NCBI RefSeq assembly: GCF_000805385.1
Contig: NZ_JTJW01000010.1
Location: 744,001-808,000 of the forward strand
DNA length: 64,000 nucleotides
DNA from: Mycolicibacterium setense
GTDB taxonomy: Bacteria > Actinomycetota > Actinomycetes > Mycobacteriales > Mycobacteriaceae
Direction: 5' to 3'
The translations under genes and the position numbers were made by a program. Below, piece by piece: positions 57,658-64,000 of this stretch. Each line of letters begins with the position of its first letter. Positions within the stretch are counted from its first letter, which is position 1. The notes under the pieces were generated by a model. The model made no database searches, was not told where the DNA came from, and saw nothing but the letters and a program-made list of their open reading frames with translations.

Positions 57658-58122
57658 TCAGCTCCTCACGGTGGGGAATGCGGATTCGTCCGTATCGTCT
57701 TCCTCTGGTCCGCGCGCGCGGACGACCGCGTCGTCGTCGCCGTACACGGACCTGGTCAGGTCACGCAGATCGGGCGCACTGTCCACGATGTCCGACAGCG
57801 ACGGCATCATCCTGCGCCGCTCCTCGATCGGCACCATCAGGGCAGCGGCCCGCTGCGCCACGAGTTGCGCCGCATTCTGCGCGGCTGAGGTGACGTGGCC
57901 GCCGAGTTCCTCCAGGTCGTACTCATCGAGGTACGACTCGTCGATCACGGTCTCCATGACATGGCCGCGGGCATCGACCGTTACCTGGACCAAGCCATCA
58001 GCCGCGTCAGCGGTCGCGGTGAGCTGTTGCTGCTCGCGCTGCACCGCCGCAATATCGGCCATCTGCTCTTGGACCAGGGCAAGTACCTCGGTCATCTGAT
58101 GCCGGAGGGCATCGTTGCTCAT
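57658..58122 (-). CDS. YbaB/EbfC-family protein, effector cassette copy A
   Basis: A 154-residue protein from the ATG at 58122 (MSNDALRHQMTEVLALVQEQ). The same YbaB-like helix-sheet-helix and C-terminal MMPSLSDIVDSAPDLRDL segment occur in the copy at 32859. It is the first gene of the effector operon, four bases before the WXG100-like gene. An in-frame ATG at 58251 would add a leader with no counterpart in the paralogue, so I reject it. Its role is probably adaptor or chaperone. Confidence 0.8.
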   Translation of the reverse strand: MSNDALRHQMTEVLALVQEQMADIAAVQREQQQLTATADAADGLVQVTVDARGHVMETVIDESYLDEYDLEELGGHVTSAAQNAAQLVAQRAAALMVPIEERRRMMPSLSDIVDSAPDLRDLTRSVYGDDDAVVRARGPEEDDTDESAFPTVRS

Positions 58123-58372
58123 TCCGGCCAGTGTTCCAGATTCACCCAGGCACTGCCAGGCAGTTAACCGAATCTGATTTGAAATTCCCATGTTTGAGCG
58201 GGCGCACAACAGTCGGGCGTGAAATTGCCATTGTCGCAATGCTGCTCGCACGTCAATTTGCCCACCGTGTCGAGATAGCCGAAGCCAACTGGATAGTCCC
58301 GACTACTGGCCGATAGCTCAGATGCCCTGGGACCGGCCGATCGATATTTGCCTCGCTGACCGAGCGGGTGAG
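58123..58372. promoter_or_regulatory. Lower-GC promoter region of the effector operon
   Basis: Two hundred and fifty bases between the EspI-like gene and the effector operon, AT-richer than the flanks (for example AATCTGATTTGAAATTCCCA). It separates the secretion-machine genes from the effector genes and probably carries the effector promoter. No boxes could be placed with confidence. Confidence 0.4.
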
Positions 58373-60016
58373 TCAGCGGTACTGGGGTGCGCCCCGCAGC
58401 CTGGGAAACTTCTCGGCAACGGCAGCAGCCAATTCCAGATACGCCTGGAGCGTGGCCGGGTCCAGCAGGTCGAAATCGACGTCGGCACCCTCGGCCAGAT
58501 GCGGATCGAACGGGATCATGTGCACCGAGCGGCACCGCGCCTCGAAGTGCTCGTAGACCTTGTCGAGTTTGAGCTTCGCCGATCCGGGCCGCGAGGCGCT
58601 CAGCACCACATGCGCCTCGCGTACCAACGCGGAATGCCCGTGCTGCATCAACCAGTCCAGCGTCGCCGATGCACTCCGCGCCGCGTCGATGGCGGGTGAA
58701 CTGACCAGCACGATCGCATGCGCCAGATCGAGCACACCCGCCATGGCGGAATGCATGATGCCGGTACCGCAGTCGGTGAGGATGATGTTGTAGTAGCGAC
58801 GCAGGATGCTGACGGTGCGGCGATAGTCGGATTCGCCGAACACTTCCGACACCGCGGGTTCCTGCTCGCTGGCCAGAACTTCCAGCCGGCTGCCCGCCAT
58901 CCGCGTGTGACTGCGCACGTCGGCGTAGCGCTCGATGTCGGGATCCGACAGCAGATCGCGCACGGTGGACTGGCTCGATGCGTCGCGCACCCGCTCTGCC
59001 AGTGTCCCGCGATCCGGGTTGGCGTCGACCGCGATCACCCGGTCATGGCGCATCATGGCCAGCGCCGAGCCCAATCCCAGAGTGGTGGTGGTCTTGCCGA
59101 CACCGCCCTTGATCGACAGCACGGCGATCCGGAAGTCGCCGGCGATCGGCTGACGGATCTGCGCCAGCAGGTCGTCCCGCTCACGCTCCCGGCGCGATTC
59201 ACCGGGATTGACGCGGCCGGCGCTGGCCAGATGCACAGCCCGGCGCCATCCCGAATGAGGTGCATTGCGGGCACGGTTGATGATTCCGGCGTCGTCGAGC
59301 GAGGGCGGCACCGGAGAGTACTGGGGCGGCGCCCCGCCCGCCTGGGGCGGCAGCGGCGGCAGCGTGCCGGGCGGTGGGATGAATCCCGGCGGCGGCAACG
59401 GCAGCGGCGGCAACGGCAGGGGCGGCAGCGGCGGTGGCGGTGGTGCCGGCCTGGCCGCCTCCGGTGGGGGTGTCGGCCTGGCCGCCTCCGGCGGCTGGGC
59501 CGGTCTGGCCGCCTCCGGCGGCTGTGCGTGCCGGGCCGCGTCCGGCGGGAGGGCATGCCGTGCGGTCTCCGGAAGTGGCGGAATCGGGATCAACCCGGTC
59601 GGAGGTTCCGGCTGCTCAGGAGCCGGAGGTTGAGGCTCAGGCTCACGTTCGACGGGCTCGGGGCCGCGCTGCGCTTCCCGGTGGTCGAGGTCGAACCGTT
59701 CGGCGAACTCTCGCGACCCGATCGTGCTGTGCATCTGCCACGGAGGCGGGGCCAGCCGACGGGCCGGCGGGGCCGGGGCAGGTTCGGGCGCAGGTTCAGG
59801 CGCGGGCGGAGGTTCGGGCGCGGGCGGAGGCGACACCGCGAAGGCATCGGTCGTTTCATCGGCGGGCGATGCGGCGGTATGGGCTTGCCGGGCGGTGCGT
59901 TGCGCCGCAATCTGTTCCAGCAGTGCGGCAGCCCGGGCCTCCACCGCATCCAATTCACCAGGAGCCAAGTCGTCGAGCGAGGTCTGCTCAACGCTCGGCT
60001 GATTCTCGTTCGGCAT
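58373..60016 (-). CDS. EspI-like ParA/MinD ATPase with Pro-rich N-terminus
   Basis: A 547-residue protein. Residues 60-260 are a very Pro/Ala/Glu-rich extension including repeated PPEAARPAP-like units. The ESX ParA linker SGWRRAVHLASAGRVNPGES follows, then Walker A KGGVGKT at 303-309, VIAVDANPDRGTLAER and ILTDCGTGIMHSAMAG. Size and layout match EspI of ESX-1, which limits secretion when ATP is low. It is 12 bases downstream of mycP. It is a longer paralogue of the ATPase at 20061. Confidence 0.86.
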   Translation of the reverse strand: MPNENQPSVEQTSLDDLAPGELDAVEARAAALLEQIAAQRTARQAHTAASPADETTDAFAVSPPPAPEPPPAPEPAPEPAPAPPARRLAPPPWQMHSTIGSREFAERFDLDHREAQRGPEPVEREPEPQPPAPEQPEPPTGLIPIPPLPETARHALPPDAARHAQPPEAARPAQPPEAARPTPPPEAARPAPPPPPLPPLPLPPLPLPPPGFIPPPGTLPPLPPQAGGAPPQYSPVPPSLDDAGIINRARNAPHSGWRRAVHLASAGRVNPGESRRERERDDLLAQIRQPIAGDFRIAVLSIKGGVGKTTTTLGLGSALAMMRHDRVIAVDANPDRGTLAERVRDASSQSTVRDLLSDPDIERYADVRSHTRMAGSRLEVLASEQEPAVSEVFGESDYRRTVSILRRYYNIILTDCGTGIMHSAMAGVLDLAHAIVLVSSPAIDAARSASATLDWLMQHGHSALVREAHVVLSASRPGSAKLKLDKVYEHFEARCRSVHMIPFDPHLAEGADVDFDLLDPATLQAYLELAAAVAEKFPRLRGAPQYR

Positions 60017-60028
60017 CTTCCTCCTAAC

Positions 60029-61411
60029 TCACCTGTTCCGCCGCCGGGCAGCAGCCACCGCCACCGCCGCCACCATCAACGCAAGACACGCCGCGGTGAC
60101 GGTGAAGACGATCCTGCGCGCCCGCACATTACCCGCATCAGGTTGCGGCGGGCCTGCGATCGGTGAACCGGCCGTGACGTCGCGCTCGGCGGTACCGGGC
60201 GGGAGCTGGTACGTCAGCGCCGCGACCGGGTCCACGACTCCATAACCAGTGGCCTGGTTGGGGCCATTCCCCGGGGTTCGGGCTGTCCGTTGGACCAGAT
60301 CCTTGACCTCGCCTGCGGTCAGGTCGGGGTAGCGCGACCTGATCAACGCCACCACGCCCGATACGAACGGCGCCGCGAAACTCGTGCCGTTCAGCGGCGC
60401 CAGCCCCTGCTGGCCGAGTTGTGCGTTGATCAGGCCGGGCCCGGCGGCGTCCAGCGAGGTGATCCGCTCGCCCGGGGCGGCCACGGCCACCCATGGCCCG
60501 TGCAGGCTGAAGTCGGCCGGGGTGGCCGATGTGGTGACGGCGCCGACGGTCAGCACGTAGTCGGCGAACCAGGCCGGGCTCGCGATGGTGCTGACACTGT
60601 TCCAGCCGTTGTGCAGAGGCTGGTTCGGATCGTCCATGTTGTTCTGCGCCTTGCACATGCTCTGCGCGTTGAAGTTGCCCGCGGCGGCCACCACCACGAC
60701 ATTGCGCTCGTAGGCGTACCGCACCGCACGCCCCAGCTCCCGGTCGTCCATTCCCGCCGACACGGGTGCGCAGGCCACCTCCGACAGGTTGATCACCGTG
60801 GCCCCGAGGTCCACCGCCCGGGCGATCGCCAGCGCCAGCGTGTGCGTGTTGCCGTATCCGACCGATGTCGCGTTGGGGTCGTCGTTCTGGCCGCTGCTGG
60901 TGCCCGCGACGCTGAAGGCGCCGCTGTTCTGCCGGATCGACAGGATCGTGGCCTCGGGGGCGACGCCGGCGAAGCTGTCGCCGTCGGCCGGAGCCGCGGC
61001 GATGATGCCGGCGACCAGGGTGCCGTGCGCGTCGCAATCGACCAGCCCGTCGCTGTTGGACACGTAGTCACCGCCCGGTTCGAGCGCCGGGAGCCGCGGA
61101 TGGCGGTTGACGCCGGTGTCGATCACCGCCACCTTCTGCCCGGCGCCACGGGAAAAGCGCCACGCCTTGCGGTATTCGAGCATGGCCTCCGCGCTGGTTT
61201 GTTTGGCAAGGTCAGTGCCGGGAAGCACGCCGGTGACAACCTGGCAGACCGTCTTCTGTTCGGTCGGCTGCGCCGGCGCGACGGGCCCGCTCGGCGGCGG
61301 ACCGGGTTCGACGACAGGTGGCGTCACAGCACCGGCCGGCGGCGCGCCGAACCCGGACAGCGCCACCGTGAGAACCACGGTCACCACCGCGGTGCACCGC
61401 CGGGCGTTCAT
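60029..61411 (-). CDS. mycP: Mycosin (MycP), ESX membrane serine protease
   Basis: A 460-residue subtilisin-like protease. The signal peptide TAVVTVVLTVALSGFGAPPA lies at the N-terminus. The triad is Asp98 (AVIDTGVNRHP), His129 (CDAHGTLVAG) and Ser344 (NGTSFAAPF), with the oxyanion Asn in AAAGNFN. A C-terminal transmembrane helix near residues 430-452 anchors it in the plasma membrane. Mycosins stabilise the ESX membrane complex and cleave some substrates such as EspB. The ATG at 61411 shares one base with the eccD stop (TGATG). The upstream extension of the open frame is Arg-rich and antisense-like, and I reject it. Confidence 0.93.
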   Translation of the reverse strand: MNARRCTAVVTVVLTVALSGFGAPPAGAVTPPVVEPGPPPSGPVAPAQPTEQKTVCQVVTGVLPGTDLAKQTSAEAMLEYRKAWRFSRGAGQKVAVIDTGVNRHPRLPALEPGGDYVSNSDGLVDCDAHGTLVAGIIAAAPADGDSFAGVAPEATILSIRQNSGAFSVAGTSSGQNDDPNATSVGYGNTHTLALAIARAVDLGATVINLSEVACAPVSAGMDDRELGRAVRYAYERNVVVVAAAGNFNAQSMCKAQNNMDDPNQPLHNGWNSVSTIASPAWFADYVLTVGAVTTSATPADFSLHGPWVAVAAPGERITSLDAAGPGLINAQLGQQGLAPLNGTSFAAPFVSGVVALIRSRYPDLTAGEVKDLVQRTARTPGNGPNQATGYGVVDPVAALTYQLPPGTAERDVTAGSPIAGPPQPDAGNVRARRIVFTVTAACLALMVAAVAVAAARRRNR

Positions 61412-62859
61412 CAGCCGCCCAGCCGCTCGTACAGTCCGAGCGGCCACAGCGCCAGCGGGATCACCGCGGCGACGGCCACGTATTCGAGATACACCATGAC
61501 CGCGCGCAGCTTTCGGCCTTCCCGGCCAACCGCACCTACCACCCCGGCGACGGCGAGCACCGCCAGCACGACCACCCCGGTGAGCTGCAACGGCCACACC
61601 CCGGTCTGGGCTTGCACACAGGTCACCAGCACGAGCGTCACAGCGGGCACCGCCAGCGCGGCACGCTCGGGCCAGGTATCAGCCCGGCGGCTGTGCAAGG
61701 CCGGCACCGCAGCGCAGACCATGGCGAAAGCGAATGCCGGCCAACCTGTGTCGACGCGCATCAGCGCGGTGGCGCTGATCAACGCGGCCGCGGCGGCACC
61801 GGCCAGCAAGCCGGAGCGGGTCAACACCGCTGAGTGCACCCGGTCCCACACCTGCTCCGCACTCGGCATGGGGGTGCTGGGCTGGGTCTGTACCGGCGAG
61901 GTGACTGCAGACGTGGTGAACGGGTCGTCCGCGCGCGATGCGCGGGCCGACGCCGTCGGGTACTGGTCCAGCCGTGCGGTCAGCGCCGGCACCACCAGGC
62001 AACCGAACACCGCGACCACCGCGGCGACGGTGGCCACCGTGGCGACCGGTACACCCAGCGCGCGGACGCCGAAGGCCACCGCGCCGAAGCTCAGCAGCAC
62101 CTCGGCGGCCACGTAGGTCCAATGGCCGGCACCGATCACGCGGTGGCAGATGACGGTGAGGCCCAACAGTATTGCGCATGCCGCGGCCACGCCGACCGTA
62201 CCGTGCGGGGCCGCAAGTACCCAGCCCGCCGCGGTGCCGATGGCGATCACCGGCGGACCGACCGCAGCGGCGATGTCGGCCCTGCCGAGGAATCGGCGTA
62301 CGAGCGCAGCGCCGGCGACCAACGTGACGAGCGTCAGCGTCGCGGCGACCATGAGCGTCGGCCGGTGCGCCGACAACGCGGGGGCCAGCAGGAGCACCAC
62401 CCACACGGCCGAGCACAGCCACAATCCTGCGAACGCCATCATCTGCGCCGCGGTGGCACTCCAGGCCGCGTACGACGCCCGGTTCAGCCGAGCCGCGGCG
62501 TCCACCACGTCGTCGTACAGCGTCGGCGGCGTCAACGCACGGCGGGCCGAGAGGCGCAGCAGCTCACCGTTTTCCACTCCGGCCTCACGCAAGGTGCGGT
62601 CGGGCTCCAGCGCGCCGGCCCTGCCTTCGCGGCTGAGCTCCCAGAATGTCCGCCGCTCATCGCGATCGGCCACGTCGTCGCTGCGCTCGTCGTCGCGGGA
62701 CTTGATCAGCCGGGCCAGCTCGGGAAGGAATGCCGCCACCGGGACGTCGGCCGGGAGCGCGACATCGAGCTGGGTGCGGCCACCGACCACCGACACTCGG
62801 ATCGCCTCGGGCGCAGCGGACACCACGTGCACCGGACGGAGCTCCTCGACCCCGGTCAC
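61411..62859 (-). CDS. eccD: EccD, ESX core membrane channel component
   Basis: A 482-residue protein. Residues 1-110 form the cytoplasmic ubiquitin-like domain (IRVSVVGGRTQLDVALPADV and LREAGVENGELLRLS). About eleven transmembrane helices follow. EccD dimers form the large membrane ring of the ESX complex with EccB, EccC and EccE. The GTG start overlaps the eccC stop by four bases, and the stop overlaps mycP. The order eccC-eccD-mycP is compact and consistent with one operon. Confidence 0.92.
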   Translation of the reverse strand: MTGVEELRPVHVVSAAPEAIRVSVVGGRTQLDVALPADVPVAAFLPELARLIKSRDDERSDDVADRDERRTFWELSREGRAGALEPDRTLREAGVENGELLRLSARRALTPPTLYDDVVDAAARLNRASYAAWSATAAQMMAFAGLWLCSAVWVVLLLAPALSAHRPTLMVAATLTLVTLVAGAALVRRFLGRADIAAAVGPPVIAIGTAAGWVLAAPHGTVGVAAACAILLGLTVICHRVIGAGHWTYVAAEVLLSFGAVAFGVRALGVPVATVATVAAVVAVFGCLVVPALTARLDQYPTASARASRADDPFTTSAVTSPVQTQPSTPMPSAEQVWDRVHSAVLTRSGLLAGAAAAALISATALMRVDTGWPAFAFAMVCAAVPALHSRRADTWPERAALAVPAVTLVLVTCVQAQTGVWPLQLTGVVVLAVLAVAGVVGAVGREGRKLRAVMVYLEYVAVAAVIPLALWPLGLYERLGG

Positions 62860-64000
62860 AGGTCGGGCATCCTGGACAGTTGCACCACGCCGCTACGGGT
62901 GCTGCGCGACACCAGCATGCCGCGGCCCGGAGGCATCGCGGTCGCCTTGAATCCGCCGAACAGACCGCCCTCGTCCTTGCTGCCGCTCATCACCAAACCG
63001 TTGCAGGACAGGTCTTTCAGGCGTCCGACGATCGAGTCCATCATCGCGCGGCCGGCACCGCCGCTGCGCCGGGTGATCACGACGCGCAACCCGATGTCAC
63101 GGGCCTGTGGCAGAAATTCGACCAGCGGGCCGAGCGGATGGCTCAGGGAACCACCGGGGATCAGGTCGTAGTCGTCGATCATCACGAACAGGTCCGGACC
63201 AGACCACCAGGATCGCTCCTTGAGTTGCTGCTGGGTGATGTCGTTGGGCGGCAGGCGATCTCTGAGCGCGCCGGCCAGCGCCGTCATCAGGTCCGTGCAC
63301 GACTGCGGGGCCGTTGCGTAGCCGCCGAGGTATTCGTCGGGGACGACACCGAGCATCGAGCGACGGAAGTCGACCAGGATGATCTTGGCCTCGAGCGGGC
63401 TGGCGTTCTCCATCACCCCGGCCGCGATGTTGCGCAACAGACCGGTCTTTCCGCATTCGGTGTCGGCGAAGGCGACCAGGTGTGGCTGGGAATCGAAATC
63501 CAGAACCACCGGCGCCAGCTCTTCCTCGTTGATGCCGATCGCGATACGGGCCTTGCTGAGCTGCCCGGCCTCGCGGGCCACCCGCACGACATCGTTGCGG
63601 TTCACGTCGTGCGGCAACATCCGGACCTTCGGCGCCTCGCGATCCTGGTAGTGGGCGCGCACCGCCTCGACGGCCGCGGCCACACCGGCAGGCAGATCCT
63701 CCACAGCCGAACTGGAGTCCAGGCGCGGCAATCCGATCAGGATGTGCAGCCGCTCGGAGTTGATACCTCGGCCCGGCCGCCCTATCGGCACCAGTTCGGC
63801 CGACCGGCGCGCCACCTCGCTGTCGATCGGGTCGCCGAGCCGGAGCTCGACTCGGGTACCGAGCATGTCCTTGACCGCCGGCCGGATCTCCATCCATCGC
63901 GATGCGGTGATGGCCACGTGCACGCCGTAGGACAGACCCTGAATGGCCAGCGACTGGATCACCGGGTCGAGCTGCTCGAAATCGCTCTTGATCGACGCCC
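62856..64000 (-). CDS. eccC: EccC C-terminal ATPase portion (runs off right edge)
   Basis: About 381 C-terminal residues of the FtsK/SpoIIIE-type ESX motor. The segment contains IQGLSYGVHVAITASRWMEI, which ends the second ATPase domain, and a third domain with a degenerate Walker A (ADTECGKTG), then KIILVDFRRSMLGVVP and the Walker B-like LFVMIDDYDLI. EccC recruits Esx dimers through a pocket in the third domain. The frame stays open to 64000 (ASIKSDFEQLDP at the edge). Whether the gene is split into Ca and Cb parts as in ESX-1 cannot be seen. Confidence 0.92.
   Translation of the reverse strand, partial: ASIKSDFEQLDPVIQSLAIQGLSYGVHVAITASRWMEIRPAVKDMLGTRVELRLGDPIDSEVARRSAELVPIGRPGRGINSERLHILIGLPRLDSSSAVEDLPAGVAAAVEAVRAHYQDREAPKVRMLPHDVNRNDVVRVAREAGQLSKARIAIGINEEELAPVVLDFDSQPHLVAFADTECGKTGLLRNIAAGVMENASPLEAKIILVDFRRSMLGVVPDEYLGGYATAPQSCTDLMTALAGALRDRLPPNDITQQQLKERSWWSGPDLFVMIDDYDLIPGGSLSHPLGPLVEFLPQARDIGLRVVITRRSGGAGRAMMDSIVGRLKDLSCNGLVMSGSKDEGGLFGGFKATAMPPGRGMLVSRSTRSGVVQLSRMPDL

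Noticed and set aside
61412..61597. An upstream extension of mycP inside eccD.
   Set aside because: The added residues are Arg/Gly-rich and unlike a signal peptide. The ATG at 61411 gives a typical mycosin signal sequence and a TGATG coupling with eccD.
60290..62116. A 608-codon + strand frame opposite mycP and eccD.
   Set aside because: It is antisense to two well-supported ESX genes and has low-complexity composition.

Overview
The window is high-GC actinobacterial DNA from a mycobacterium, most likely a rapidly growing one (Mycolicibacterium). The evidence is a chromosomal block in the order known from the M. tuberculosis Rv3688c-Rv3696c region (GatB/YqeY protein, two membrane proteins, DUF4350, MoxR, DUF58, SpoIIM-like, RDD, glycerol kinase), an LfrR/LfrA-type efflux pair as in M. 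smegmatis, and a type VII (ESX) secretion locus.

Layout. (1) 1-6660: 5' end of a manganese catalase gene, GatB/YqeY and SIMPL genes, then a tight five-gene + strand run ending in MoxR and DUF58. (2) 6661-9839: a lower-GC islet between the DUF58 and SpoIIM genes. It holds a 68-nt tRNA-like cloverleaf, an unrecognised 367-aa gene and a convergent CHAT (caspase-like) protease gene. (3) 9840-20054: chromosomal genes: SpoIIM, RDD, lfrR-lfrA, a DUF1772 protein, two methyltransferases, AraC and PadR regulators, a membrane protein and glpK. (4) 20061-64000: an ESX locus that runs off the right edge.

The ESX locus has three parts. The left part is a ParA-like ATPase and EccA (- strand). Divergent from it is a ten-kilobase + strand operon of substrates and chaperones: YbaB-like, EspC-like, EspA/E-like, PE-like, PPE-like, EspG, two small Esx proteins, a second EspG-like protein, a ketoacyl-synthase-III-like protein, a helical protein and an EspB-like protein. 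The right part (- strand) encodes EccC (partial), EccD, MycP and an EspI-like ATPase. EccB and EccE are not seen and may lie beyond the window.

The outstanding item lies between these parts: an uninterrupted 20.8-kb gene (57300-36466, - strand) for a 6944-residue protein. It starts with a CpnT-type ESX-export domain and a Pro/Thr-rich linker. It then carries a mosaic of six papain-fold (Tox-PL) domains, eight DUF1023 alpha/beta-hydrolase domains (several with altered nucleophiles), one glycerophosphodiester phosphodiesterase domain and six GNAT-like domains, and ends in three helical repeats. Two hydrolase domains were duplicated as a unit with an exact 933-codon period. The gene sits in its own operon with two WXG100-like genes, two YbaB-like genes, a truncated paralogue of its own N-terminus, two small genes and a probable Imm35/YezG-type immunity gene. 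I infer a polymorphic effector system dedicated to this ESX apparatus. All function assignments come from motifs read by eye; no database search was run.
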